In this document: piece after piece, positions 16,965 through 25,133 of the stretch | Position numbering within the stretch: the first letter of the stretch is position 1 | Layout of the letters: each line of letters opens with the position of its first letter | Assembly: GCA_964351775.1 (NCBI GenBank) | Contig: CAYGPQ010000050.1 | Location: 1 to 32,104, forward strand | DNA length: 32,104 nt | Origin: Kordia sp964351775 | Lineage (GTDB): Bacteria > Bacteroidota > Bacteroidia > Flavobacteriales > Flavobacteriaceae | Reading direction: 5' to 3' | Notes under the pieces: model-generated | Databases searched by the model: none | What the model was told of the DNA's origin: nothing | The model's input: the letters and a program-made list of their open reading frames with translations, nothing else | Program-made: the position numbers and the translations under genes

Positions 16965-17935
16965 AAAAAAGCATTCAACATATCATTTTATTAGTAAGTC
17001 TCTGGGTATCTGCGAGTATGTTTGCACAACAAAAAAACGTGTTAGGCTACCATGTAGAAGGCGATGAAGTGGTTTTTACGTTTGACAAACGTGATTATAG
17101 AGAAGCTACACATGGCGAAACACAAGATCGGAAACCAATCGAAAACCCTGATTTTGTCATTGAAAATGTTGCTGTTTCCGGTAAGTTCAACGATTGGGCA
17201 AAAGACAAATGGATCATGACAAAGCTTGATGAAAATCGTTATGAATTCCGCAAAAAGATTGCTGATTTTACCGATGAATTTTCATGGGAATTCAAATTTG
17301 TCATCAATGAAAATTATTGGGCAGAACCCGAAGGCGAAATTAGTAACTTATCAGATGCAAAAGATAGAGACGGACAAAATTTACATGTCTACAATCTTAA
17401 AATGTACACGGCATATATTTCCGAAGATGGAAATACTACCTTTTACTTAAAAGGTCATGAAAACGCTGAAAAGGTTATTCTTGCAGGTTCATTTAACAAA
17501 TGGGATGAACACCTTTTTGAAATGAAAAAAACCAACAATGGTTGGTATCTTACCTTGCAATTGAAACCTAGTGTGTATGAATATAAATTCATTGTAGACG
17601 GTAGGTGGTTGAATGATGATGCCAACCCAAATAAGGTTCGGAATGAATTCAACGAATACAATTCTATCGTAGAAGTAAAAGCGTATTATACCTTTAAATT
17701 ACGTGGTTATAAAGATGCGAAAGAAGTCTTACTTTCAGGATCATTCAATGATTGGTCAGAAGACGGATTTAAAATGTTCAAAACAGATTATGGCTGGAAA
17801 TTTACCATATTACTCTCTGGCGGAAAACATCAATATAAATTTATTGTTGATAAAGAATGGATATTAGATCCGGTAAATCCTGTCAAAGAGTACGATTATA
17901 AAGGTAATATCAATTCGATTTGTATGGTGCGGTAA
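16961..17935 (+). CDS. Secreted protein with three glycogen-binding (CBM48/AMPK-beta-like) modules
   Basis: 324 residues starting at GTG (the GTGA overlaps the previous stop), with a signal peptide ending near MFAQQ. Three E-set modules follow, at about residues 60-130, 150-240 and 245-320. Modules two and three each carry the pattern V-x-L-x-G-S-F-N-x-W, then Y-x-Y/Q-Y-K-F-I-V-D and a W-L/I-x-D-P/A-N-P-like loop; the first has SGKFNDW and FKFVI. AMPK-beta-type modules bind alpha-glucans through the Trp residues. There is no catalytic domain, so it is a binding or scaffold protein exported with the aspartic protease, perhaps for surface or periplasmic glycan handling. Confidence 0.82.
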   Translation: MKKSIQHIILLVSLWVSASMFAQQKNVLGYHVEGDEVVFTFDKRDYREATHGETQDRKPIENPDFVIENVAVSGKFNDWAKDKWIMTKLDENRYEFRKKIADFTDEFSWEFKFVINENYWAEPEGEISNLSDAKDRDGQNLHVYNLKMYTAYISEDGNTTFYLKGHENAEKVILAGSFNKWDEHLFEMKKTNNGWYLTLQLKPSVYEYKFIVDGRWLNDDANPNKVRNEFNEYNSIVEVKAYYTFKLRGYKDAKEVLLSGSFNDWSEDGFKMFKTDYGWKFTILLSGGKHQYKFIVDKEWILDPVNPVKEYDYKGNINSICMVR

Positions 17936-17959
17936 CATTCCTGCGTAGGCGAGAATCTC
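17936..17959. repeat. REP-like palindrome, copy B
   Basis: TTCCTGCGTAGGCGAGAATC differs at two positions from the reverse complement of the hairpin at 1022-1039 and its flank. It starts directly after the stop codon of the triple-CBM gene. The hairpin is weaker than copy A. Two copies at gene ends in 17 kb support a dispersed family. Confidence 0.55.
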
Positions 17960-18066
17960 TTAGATTTTTGGGCTTTTTAGATATCTAATTTGTCATTTCT
18001 GCGAAAATGTAAATCCGCTTTTACTCAAAACACTTATCTTGTAATTAACATTGAAAACCAAACAAC

Positions 18067-18138
18067 ATGCGTTTAAAACGTATGAGTATAATTGTTTTTA
18101 GCCTTTTTTCTTTGTTAACTAAACTTTTAAAAGAATAA
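18067..18138 (+). CDS. Possible 23-residue hydrophobic peptide
   Basis: ATG at 18067 opens a 23-codon frame with a basic start (MRLKRM), a hydrophobic core (SIIVFSLFSLL) and a basic end (KLLKE), followed by TAA. It ends 10 bases before the next gene. It could be a small membrane peptide, a leader that couples translation, or chance. AT-rich DNA makes short hydrophobic frames common. Confidence 0.2.
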   Translation: MRLKRMSIIVFSLFSLLTKLLKE

Positions 18139-18148
18139 CACGAATCGT

Positions 18149-18628
18149 ATGAATTTAACATCCATAAAAAGTAAATTACAATCAAGCACTATTTTTCATT
18201 CCGAAGATGCAATTTTGGAACAACCCACTGTGATTGGTTATGACAAAAAGTTCAAATGGAGTTGGATGGCGACACAATTAAATACCTTTATAGTCGCGTC
18301 TGATTTTAAAGACAAAGAGATTACCGTACAAACCATTGAGGCACACTTAAAACAAGCGTTTGAGTACAGTCGTAAAAACTACAAAGGTTGGCCAAGAGGC
18401 TTGCAATCTGGTGTTGGTGTGATTTCTATACTAATTTCTGAAAATGTCACAGAAGAAGCTAAAACCTACTGTAAAAAGCTAAAATCTGGTAAAAAATGGG
18501 CAGCGTTTACCATTCCCGTTGTGATTGACGCTACAACGAATGAAGTCTTCTCTTTTGATAAAAAACCAATGTGGGGACGAATTTACTTTCCGTATTTCAA
18601 AAAGATGATTCAAGAATTAACTGCGTAA
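18149..18628 (+). CDS. Conserved-looking hypothetical protein, 159 residues
   Basis: I do not recognise a named family. The protein is cytoplasmic by sequence, with no signal or membrane segment, and mixed alpha/beta. Noticeable points are KFKWSWMATQLNTFIVASDF, a WPRGLQSGVGVISILIS core, and a C-terminal FSFDKKPMWGRIYFPYFKKM. The conserved aromatics and the strand pattern look like a single globular domain. It is monocistronic, between the CBM gene and the repeat array at the uvrD 3' end. Codon use matches its neighbours, so it is very likely a real gene; no function is proposed. Confidence 0.72.
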   Translation: MNLTSIKSKLQSSTIFHSEDAILEQPTVIGYDKKFKWSWMATQLNTFIVASDFKDKEITVQTIEAHLKQAFEYSRKNYKGWPRGLQSGVGVISILISENVTEEAKTYCKKLKSGKKWAAFTIPVVIDATTNEVFSFDKKPMWGRIYFPYFKKMIQELTA

Positions 18629-18631
18629 TTA

Positions 18632-18838
18632 TAAATTTTAAATGTAAAATACTAAATGTAAAATTTAAAAGTATGCTCACTCATAACTCATAACTCATAA
18701 CTAAGAAACCACTTTCAACTTCGCAAAACGCTACAATAACTTTTTAATTCCACCAACTTGAAACAGGAAATAAGGCTGAACAGTAAATTTTAAATGTAAA
18801 ATACTAAATGTAAAATTTAAAAGTATGCTCACTCATAA
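18632..18838. repeat. Tandem repeat with 152-bp period abutting the assembly gap
   Basis: A 55-base AT-rich segment starting TAAATTTTAAATGTAAAATA and ending CTCACTCATAA occurs at 18632-18686 and again, identically, at 18784-18838, where the N run begins. Between the copies are a CTCATAA heptamer repeated in tandem (about 18680-18696) and a decayed copy of the uvrD 3' end. The array almost certainly continues into the gap, which explains why assembly failed there. Confidence 0.85.
18697..18776 (-). pseudogene. Decayed duplicate of the uvrD 3' end
   Basis: On the minus strand this segment encodes FQVGGIKKLL, an internal TAG, then RFAKLKVVS and a stop. The intact helicase ends FQVGGIKKLLLRFAKLKVVS. 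The copy differs from the true uvrD end (18946-19010) at several bases and has an in-frame stop, so it is a real old duplication and not a mere assembly duplicate. Confidence 0.75.
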
Positions 18839-18938
18839 NNNNNNNNNNNNNNNNNNNNNNNNNNNNNNNNNNNNNNNNNNNNNNNNNNNNNNNNNNNNNN
18901 NNNNNNNNNNNNNNNNNNNNNNNNNNNNNNNNNNNNNN
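18839..18938. other. Assembly gap (100 N)
   Basis: Exactly 100 N separate repeat copies on the left from the uvrD stop codon on the right. The round number is a scaffolding placeholder, so the true distance is unknown. The sequence resumes with CTCATAACTAAG, the same junction seen before the pseudogene copy. Confidence 0.98.
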
Positions 18939-18945
18939 CTCATAA

Positions 18946-21285
18946 CTAAGAAACCACTTTCAACTTCGCAAAGCGCAATAACAACTTCTTAATTCCACCA
19001 ACTTGAAAACGAATTTCGGCTTTTCTATCCGCACCTACTCCATCAATTTTAAGAATTTCTCCACGCCCAAATCGAGTGTGTTCTACTTTGGTTCCAGGTG
19101 CTAAATCGCCATCAAACAGACTTGGACTAGCCGATTCACCGTCGGACGATAGTGGCTTTAGTTTTCGCAATTTCCGAACCTGTTCAGGTGTTGGACTTCC
19201 CACTGTTGGTGGACGACCCGTTTTTGGTTTCTGTAAACGCAACTTACTTTTATCGACTTCGCCAAAAATATCATTATCAATTAATGGTTTGTATCGATAG
19301 GTTTCAACAGGTGTAATATAGTCTAAATATTTTTCGTCAATTTCTTCAATAAATCTGCTTGGTTCGGCATCTACCAATTTTCCCCAGCGGTAGCGACTTT
19401 GTGTATAGGTTAAATATGCTTGCTTTTCTGCACGTGTCAACGCAACGTAGAATAAACGGCGTTCTTCTTCCAATTCGCTTCGTGTGTTCATGCTCATTCC
19501 GGAAGGAAATAAATCTTCTTCCATTCCCACAATATAGACATGCGGAAACTCTAATCCTTTTGCTAAGTGAATCGTCATTAAGGCAACTCGGTCATCATCG
19601 CCTTTATCATTATCCAAATCGGTTGCCAATGCAACATCTTCAAGGAATTCTGCCAATGCGCCTGTGGCATCAACCACTTCTTCTTGTCCTTCTACGAAAT
19701 CTTTCATTCCATTGAGTAATTCTTCAATGTTTTCAATACGTGCAATCCCTTCTGGCGTTCCGTCTTTTTTGAGTTCTTGTACCAAACCCGTTGTTTTGGT
19801 CACATGCGCTGTCAATTCAAACGCATTGGCACTTTCATTCATGATTTGAAAACTTCGAACCATCGTCACAAAGTTTTCCAATTTGGTTTTGGTGCTGCTA
19901 TTTATTTTGAGATCGATTTTAGAAATATTTTCCATGACTTCAAACATCGAACGCCCGTAATGTTTGGCGGCAACGACTAATTTATCAATCGTCGTTTGTC
20001 CAATACCACGCGCAGGATAATTGATGACACGCACTAAACTTTCTTCATCTTTCGGATTGACAACTAAGCGTAAATATGCCAATACATCTTTGATTTCCTT
20101 ACGTTGATAGAACGACAAACCTCCGTAAATACGATATGGAATGTCACGCTTACGCAACGCATCTTCCATCGCTCTCGATTGTGCATTGGTACGATATAAA
20201 ATTGCAAAATCGCCATTGTGTAATTGCTCACGCATTTTGGTTTCAAAAATAGAACTTGCCACAAAGCGTCCTTCTTCTCCATCGGTAACGCTTCGGTTTA
20301 CTTTTATTTTTCCACCTTCATCATTGGCAGTCCAAACTAATTTATCAATGCGTGTTTTGTTGTGATCAATGACTGAATTTGCCGCTTCTACGATATTTTT
20401 GGTAGAGCGGTAATTTTGTTCCAAACGATACATTTCAACATTGTCATAATCTTTCTGGAAGTTTAGAATGTTGTTGATATTCGCGCCACGAAACGCATAA
20501 ATGCTTTGAGAATCGTCACCAACTACACAAATATTCTGAAAACGATCTGCTAAGGCTTTTACGATCAGGTATTGTGAATGGTTGGTATCTTGGTACTCAT
20601 CTACTAAAATATAGCGGAAACGATCTTGATATTTAGCCAACACAGCTGGAAAACGATTTAATAGTTCATTCGTTCTCAATAATAAATCATCAAAATCCAT
20701 CGCGCCAGCTTTGAAGCAACGATCTACATATTCCTTATAGATTTCGCCCATTCTCGGACGTTTTGCCATCGCGTCAGCTTCTACTAAATCGGTATTGTTA
20801 AAATAGGCACGAACCGTAATGAGACTGTTTTTAAAAGAAGAAATTCGCGAACGTACTTGCTTGTATTTGTAAATATCTTTATCGAGTTGCATTTCCTTGA
20901 TGATCGCACGAATCAAACGTTCTGAATCTTGTGTGTCGTAAATGGTAAAATTGCTTGGATATCCAAGTTTATCGGCTTCAAAACGCAAGATTTTTGCAAA
21001 GATGGAGTGAAAAGTTCCCATCCATAAGTTTTTTGCTTCGCTTCCACCGACAATATCCGCAATACGCTTTTTCATTTCACGTGCGGCTTTGTTGGTAAAT
21101 GTTAATGCTAATATGCTAAATGCGTCTACTCCTTGACTCATCAAATACGCAATGCGATACGTAAGTACTCTTGTTTTACCTGAACCTGCGCCTGCGATCA
21201 CCATTAACGCGCCATCTTTGTGAATTGCTGGTGCGCGTTGTGCCTCATTTAGCTGCGCAATATAGTGTTGAATGTCTTGCTCCAT
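18946..21285 (-). CDS. uvrD: UvrD/PcrA-type ATP-dependent 3'-5' DNA helicase
   Basis: 779 residues, full length for superfamily 1A. The order is Q-motif LNEAQRAP (about 12-19), Walker A AGAGSGKT (31-38), LTFTNKAAREM, DFDDLL, Walker B VDEYQDTN, GDDSQSIYAFRGA, LEQNYRS, then the 2A motifs TIHLAKGLEF and VALTRAEK. A C-terminal basic tail ends in a Tudor-like PcrA segment (GTKVEHTRFGRGEILKIDG). It unwinds DNA in repair and at replication or transcription conflicts. The 3' end is duplicated as a pseudogene beyond the assembly gap. A promoter box lies very close to the ATG. PcrA and UvrD cannot be separated by sequence alone. Confidence 0.95.
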   Translation of the reverse strand: MEQDIQHYIAQLNEAQRAPAIHKDGALMVIAGAGSGKTRVLTYRIAYLMSQGVDAFSILALTFTNKAAREMKKRIADIVGGSEAKNLWMGTFHSIFAKILRFEADKLGYPSNFTIYDTQDSERLIRAIIKEMQLDKDIYKYKQVRSRISSFKNSLITVRAYFNNTDLVEADAMAKRPRMGEIYKEYVDRCFKAGAMDFDDLLLRTNELLNRFPAVLAKYQDRFRYILVDEYQDTNHSQYLIVKALADRFQNICVVGDDSQSIYAFRGANINNILNFQKDYDNVEMYRLEQNYRSTKNIVEAANSVIDHNKTRIDKLVWTANDEGGKIKVNRSVTDGEEGRFVASSIFETKMREQLHNGDFAILYRTNAQSRAMEDALRKRDIPYRIYGGLSFYQRKEIKDVLAYLRLVVNPKDEESLVRVINYPARGIGQTTIDKLVVAAKHYGRSMFEVMENISKIDLKINSSTKTKLENFVTMVRSFQIMNESANAFELTAHVTKTTGLVQELKKDGTPEGIARIENIEELLNGMKDFVEGQEEVVDATGALAEFLEDVALATDLDNDKGDDDRVALMTIHLAKGLEFPHVYIVGMEEDLFPSGMSMNTRSELEEERRLFYVALTRAEKQAYLTYTQSRYRWGKLVDAEPSRFIEEIDEKYLDYITPVETYRYKPLIDNDIFGEVDKSKLRLQKPKTGRPPTVGSPTPEQVRKLRKLKPLSSDGESASPSLFDGDLAPGTKVEHTRFGRGEILKIDGVGADRKAEIRFQVGGIKKLLLRFAKLKVVS

Positions 21286-21642
21286 AATTAGTTCAAAAAT
21301 AAAACACTCAGTTCGCTATTACAACTGTTCTATTTGAAAGTTATGCACTTTTTTTACTAAATGATTGAAAGATTGAATAATTTGAAGATTTAATGATTGT
21401 TAGTTGTGTGTTATCCGTTGTGAGTTGTCAGTTTTGTATAAAAAATTACTCGCACTGATGTTTTTGAATCCGGATTACGTCAAATTGAGCGACACTCTTA
21501 TAGAATCTTATATCGAAATGAAGTAATACGTTTAAACCTAACTCGAATTGTCTACTTATATTCTTCAATATTTGACGGTTGTTCTACTATTTTAAACAGT
21601 CAACTGAGAACCGACAACTGAAAACCAATGACCGATAACTGA
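21286..21642. other. 357-base intergenic stretch
   Basis: No gene is seen. The part next to uvrD holds its promoter. The middle has loose direct repeats of GATTGA/GATTTAATGATTG (about 21361-21400). The part next to pldA has degenerate repeats of the pattern CAACTGA-GAACCGA-CAACTGA (about 21600-21645), simple sequence common between flavobacterial genes. No clear terminator could be picked for pldA. Confidence 0.5.
21294..21324 (-). promoter_or_regulatory. Promoter for uvrD
   Basis: On the minus strand TATTTTTG (21294-21301) matches the Bacteroidota -7 consensus TAnnTTTG, and TTG (21322-21324) lies 20 bases upstream, within the accepted spacing. The -7 box ends only eight bases before the ATG, so the transcript would be nearly leaderless; alternatively this is a secondary promoter. 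Confidence 0.4.
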
Positions 21643-22668
21643 TTACTCATTAGAAAGTTCACGAATTTTCTCCGCACGTTTTATTTGAAATGGTGTAAAC
21701 CAATCCCAACTTACACCAATTGATATTTGATTGCCCGAATCGACAAAACGGTAATTGTAATTGTCATGTCCATAGATATAGCTTGCAAAAATACCAATAT
21801 CGCGATCAAACGGATACAGTGTAAAAGTGGTTTCACTTCGGAATGGTTCTACAAAAGGATGTGCGCCTTGAATCATTTCAAATTTTTGATCAAAGGAATA
21901 CCGCAAGTTTGGTTTCCATACATGAATAAACTCATAGCCTACTCCAAATCTGTTTCTTCCGTAAATATTGATATCAAAATCTGAATATCCGCCAAAATTG
22001 AAAAGTCCAACAAACTTGTTATGATATAATTCCCAAGAAGCGGTAAACGAATGTACTTTGTAGGGTTTATCGAATGTATTCAAATTATTAAATCTAAAAT
22101 TTATGGAAAGTTTTGTCGTATTGGTTGAAAAGTTTCCGTTGGTTCTATTCAATAAATCTGATAAATTACTTTCGTCTGTAATCGTTGCATGAAAATCAGT
22201 ACATTCCATACTTTCATCCGCTGCGCCACTCAAAAAAGCACAACCTGATTGTCCATTAGAATAATGACCGCTTTCTATTGCCCATGCAAAAAAGTTATTA
22301 TTTTTCGTTTTATATAATTGTTGCCAACCCAATAAAATACGATACGAAGGCGTTTTTACAGGTTTTGAATTTTCTGCATACATCCTAATATGCGGTTGAA
22401 ATGTTAGATATACTGCATTACTACGGATATCTTTTCCTTCTTGCATTCTATCAAACATATTGTTGAAAATACTATAATATACAACAGGTTTGGCATCAAA
22501 AAGAATACTTTCTTTTGAGTTCATATTCGATTGATAGCTGAAAGAAGGTTTTGCCGCAATTGGATAGTAATCGTTAAATGCGTTGTTTTCTTGTGCCGTA
22601 GTTGTGTTTTGTCCAAAACTTGCTGACACAAGCAAAGTCATGAATAGTAGTAGTGTATTTTTTTTCAT
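21643..22668 (-). CDS. pldA: Outer-membrane phospholipase A (OMPLA family)
   Basis: 341 residues from the ATG at 22668, which starts a proper signal peptide (MKKNTLLLFMTLLVSASFGQ). An ATG four codons upstream is possible. The key motif is SGHYSNGQSG (His135, Ser137), matching the H-x-S-N-G active site of E. coli OMPLA. The rest alternates polar and hydrophobic residues and ends in amphipathic strands (RFGVGYEFIHV, IGIFASYIYG, ISIGVSWDWF), as expected for a 12-strand barrel. It cleaves phospholipids misplaced in the outer leaflet and acts as a Ca-dependent dimer in the known homologue. It is monocistronic. Confidence 0.85.
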   Translation of the reverse strand: MKKNTLLLFMTLLVSASFGQNTTTAQENNAFNDYYPIAAKPSFSYQSNMNSKESILFDAKPVVYYSIFNNMFDRMQEGKDIRSNAVYLTFQPHIRMYAENSKPVKTPSYRILLGWQQLYKTKNNNFFAWAIESGHYSNGQSGCAFLSGAADESMECTDFHATITDESNLSDLLNRTNGNFSTNTTKLSINFRFNNLNTFDKPYKVHSFTASWELYHNKFVGLFNFGGYSDFDINIYGRNRFGVGYEFIHVWKPNLRYSFDQKFEMIQGAHPFVEPFRSETTFTLYPFDRDIGIFASYIYGHDNYNYRFVDSGNQISIGVSWDWFTPFQIKRAEKIRELSNE

Positions 22669-22816
22669 CTCTTTAACCATTTATTGTCATAAAAGTAATG
22701 TATTTAATTTTGAAAGAAAAGAGTGGTTTTCCTGTAAAGTAGTGCGTTAAAATCACGTAGAAACACGTTTGTGTAAAGTATGATTATTTTTCTACTTTTA
22801 TAAAAAAAATTATTCC

Positions 22817-24064
22817 ATGGGATATCCTAAAGAAATCTTGATTTTACGACATGCTGAAAAGCCTGCTGATACTAGTAATGAAAACTTAGCCACCAAAGGA
22901 TACGAACGTGCTGCGGCACTCGCCTACTATCTACCTGATGCTTTTGGTACTATTGATCACATTTTTGCCGCTGGAGTTGGCCCAAAAAGTCATAGTAAAC
23001 GACCAGTAGAAACAATTACACCATTAGCAGAACGCTTGCATAAAAAAGTACATGATACATTCTTGAAATATCAGTTTCCTGAAATGGTTTCACATATTTT
23101 TAGTGATGATAGTTATACAGATTCAGTGGTTGCTATTGCTTGGCAACATACAGATATTGAGTCCATTGCAACTGCTTTTGGCGCAGAAAAAGTACCCACT
23201 ACAAAATGGCCTGAAGCTTGTTTTGATTTGGTATGGAAACTTACGTATACGGGAAATAAAAGCTATGTTTTGACCCAAATTCCGCAATTATTACTGTATG
23301 GAGATTCGAATGATATCATTGTAGATCCTGCAAAACTTTCTTTTTGTGAAGAATTGCAAACCATTAGTGCGCTAGATTTATGTGGAGCAAAACCGCTGCA
23401 TCCTGCGGGAAATTTTTCAAACCGAGCAATGACCTGTATTTTTCAAATTCCGAATGAAAATGTACCAAAAGGAATGACGGAACAGTACATTTTTGTGGGA
23501 GCCGGTTTTTTAGTATCTGAAACGGCAATTATTGACAATCAAATTGCGGCGGTTTTAAATGTAGCGTATGATGAAAATGATGCAGAAGATTTACAAATTC
23601 CATTCTCTGATCCGCAAATTGACAAACGAGCTGCTTTGCCATTTGAATTGGCTTCCAATGAAAAATATTACTTAAATCAACTCAATAAAGTTGGCTTAGT
23701 AGACGGAAATGAAAATAAAATAGAAACCTTGCTTGCCGCAATATATGAAGCAGATCAACTATTAAATTTCCCATCGCCAACCACTCAAAAAGCAGATGGA
23801 ATGGTCAATTTCTATGCACAAGGAAACTTAGTCATTCATTGCCATGATGGCGGAAGTCGCTCTGTAACCGTTGCTGCGCTATATTTGTATTATAAATTCT
23901 TTATACACACCGATATTACTTTCCAAGAAGTATATAGAAGTATTATTTGTTTGCGTTGGAATCATACGATCAACCATCATCCAACACAGGGAATTTGTGA
24001 AAATGCCTATGAAGTATTAAATACATACGAAGCATTATTTCCTGAACCAGTACTAAAAAAATAG
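22817..24064 (+). CDS. Fusion of a histidine phosphatase and a Cys-based (PTP/DSP-type) phosphatase
   Basis: 415 residues without signal peptide. The N-terminal half opens with ILRHAEKP (Arg11, His12), the phosphohistidine motif of the histidine-phosphatase superfamily, and has VAIAWQHTDI as the probable second His region. The C-terminal half has VIHCHDGGSRS, a CX5R P-loop with Cys342 and Arg348, inside a segment typical of dual-specificity or tyrosine phosphatases. A mid-segment resembling VLNVAYDENDAE precedes it, as in DSPs. The two catalytic chemistries are unrelated, so a single chain could remove two kinds of phosphate. It ends 73 bases before the first leader-peptide gene, on the same strand; whether they are linked is not known. 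Confidence 0.82.
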   Translation: MGYPKEILILRHAEKPADTSNENLATKGYERAAALAYYLPDAFGTIDHIFAAGVGPKSHSKRPVETITPLAERLHKKVHDTFLKYQFPEMVSHIFSDDSYTDSVVAIAWQHTDIESIATAFGAEKVPTTKWPEACFDLVWKLTYTGNKSYVLTQIPQLLLYGDSNDIIVDPAKLSFCEELQTISALDLCGAKPLHPAGNFSNRAMTCIFQIPNENVPKGMTEQYIFVGAGFLVSETAIIDNQIAAVLNVAYDENDAEDLQIPFSDPQIDKRAALPFELASNEKYYLNQLNKVGLVDGNENKIETLLAAIYEADQLLNFPSPTTQKADGMVNFYAQGNLVIHCHDGGSRSVTVAALYLYYKFFIHTDITFQEVYRSIICLRWNHTINHHPTQGICENAYEVLNTYEALFPEPVLKK

Positions 24065-24137
24065 AGAAGTATGGTTTTACCGTAGTACATCCGAAATGAT
24101 CTTTCTTAATTTTATAGCTAACTTAAAATTAAAACTC

Positions 24138-24290
24138 ATGAAAAAACAAAACTTAAAGAATTTAACATTAAACAAAATTGCAATTTCTAACTTTCAAATT
24201 AAAGGTGGTTTAAGAGCCGCTGGAGAATCTTTATTCAATACGGTATGTGATGCTTGCAACACAGAAGATTGTCCACCTGCTGATAGATAG
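24138..24290 (+). CDS. Leader-peptide (RiPP-like) precursor 1, Cys-containing core
   Basis: 50 residues from ATG 24138; an ATG 14 codons upstream lies in the non-coding leader. The leader reads MKKQNLKNLTLNKIAISNF and ends in a double glycine (KGG, residues 22-24), the usual cut site for peptidase-containing ABC exporters in Bacteroidota. The core after GG is 26 residues with three Cys (VCDACNTEDC) and a few Ser/Thr. This leader type accompanies lanthipeptide-like and other Bacteroidota peptides. No synthetase, cyclase or transporter lies in the window, so processing enzymes must act in trans. It has its own terminator. Confidence 0.75.
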   Translation: MKKQNLKNLTLNKIAISNFQIKGGLRAAGESLFNTVCDACNTEDCPPADR

Positions 24291-24313
24291 ATCCATTTAA
24301 ATAAAAGTATAGA

Positions 24314-24342
24314 AAGCTTTCAGGAAACTGGAAGCTTTTTTT
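24314..24342 (+). terminator. Terminator of precursor 1
   Basis: AAGCTTTCAG, a GAAA tetraloop and CTGGAAGCTT form a 10-bp stem with one G-U pair, running straight into seven T. The hairpin is nearly identical to the one after precursor 2. Confidence 0.85.
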
Positions 24343-24453
24343 GTTTTTTATTTTTTAGATTCTTAACTTTATTTTAATGAAAAAATAGTACGGATTCCGT
24401 CGCCATCGGTTTTCGTTTTTCATAACTTTTTTTTTAATGTAAAACTTTTAATA

Positions 24454-24639
24454 ATGGAAAAACAAATCTTAAAAAAATTAGCATTCGACAGTGTGGTTGT
24501 TTCGAATTTTCATGTTAAAAACGATCCAATGTTAGCTGGATATCAAGCTAATACGAATAATTTTGAGTGTGATGATGACGGTTATAATTATGACGATGAC
24601 TACGACTACGATGATGATGACTATGATGATGATTATTAG
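24454..24639 (+). CDS. Leader-peptide precursor 2 with Asp/Tyr-rich tail
   Basis: 61 residues. The leader (MEKQILKKLAFDSVVVSNFHVK) aligns with that of precursor 1 (ILKKL for NLKNL, VVVSNFHVK for IAISNFQIK), but the double glycine is replaced by LAG. After one Cys (FECDDD) the last 20 residues are only Asp, Gly, Tyr and one Asn, in DDDY-type repeats. Such a tail could bind metal, or be modified on Asp or Tyr. The DNA of the tail is a GAT/TAT/GAC repeat, so replication slippage may have extended it. Its own terminator follows. It is a probable duplicate of precursor 1 with a new core. Confidence 0.72.
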   Translation: MEKQILKKLAFDSVVVSNFHVKNDPMLAGYQANTNNFECDDDGYNYDDDYDYDDDDYDDDY

Positions 24640-24672
24640 TCCTTAAAAAAAGAACATATAGTATACTACCAA

Positions 24673-24700
24673 AAGCTTTCAGGAAACTGGAAGTTTTTTT
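24673..24700 (+). terminator. Terminator of precursor 2
   Basis: AAGCTTTCAG, GAAA, CTGGAAGTTT with G-U pairs, then a run of T (24694-24700). The 20 bases AAGCTTTCAGGAAACTGGAA are shared exactly with the terminator after precursor 1, which supports duplication of a gene-plus-terminator unit. Confidence 0.85.
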
Positions 24701-25110
24701 AGTTATACCTTTTGCCATTTGAATCTACTGTAAAAGAAAATGATGATTTTTTTCTTTATTCTAACTAAAAAATAAAACATAGCCTTAGGGTTTCTTTTTT
24801 TAGTGAATTAGAAAGGGAAAAAGGACGTTTTATTATGGTAAATTCAAATGGTAAATGGTATTACATCAACTTAACTTTTAAATCATCTTAGTCATTATTC
24901 TATGATCTAACAACGCAGCGGTCTCTTATCTTTTGTCGGACAACAGTGCTTTTAAATGATTGATCCTAAACTAAAATTATATGCTCTTTAGAGAAAAGGG
25001 AAAGAAAATGAATCGATTTTTTTTAAAGTTTATATACCAATAGTAAGGTTTAAGCATAACAGATATTGAATGATTTTTCTTATTTTTATGAAAAACCTAA
25101 ATTATAAAAG
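24701..25110. other. Gene-poor stretch between precursors 2 and 3
   Basis: About 410 AT-rich bases. A plus-strand frame closed at 24891 reads ELEREKGRFI then MVNSNGKWYYINLTFKSS (ATG at 24835). The residue choice looks coding, but there is no start for the upstream part, so it may be the end of a decayed gene or an 18-residue peptide. A further 20-codon frame (24981-25043, ending NRFFLKFIYQ) is probably chance. The last 40 bases lead into precursor 3. Confidence 0.4.
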
Positions 25111-25133
25111 ATGAAAAAAAAGAATCTAAACTC

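Noticed and set aside
20064..20282. Minus-strand frame and several plus-strand frames within uvrD
   Set aside because: All lie within a helicase gene with every motif intact and show no domain of their own.
24466..24640. GAT/TAT repeats considered as a CRISPR or microsatellite without coding role
   Set aside because: The frame stays open, follows a leader related to its neighbour, and is closed by a matching terminator, so a coding origin is preferred. There are no spacer-repeat units; no CRISPR array was found in the window.
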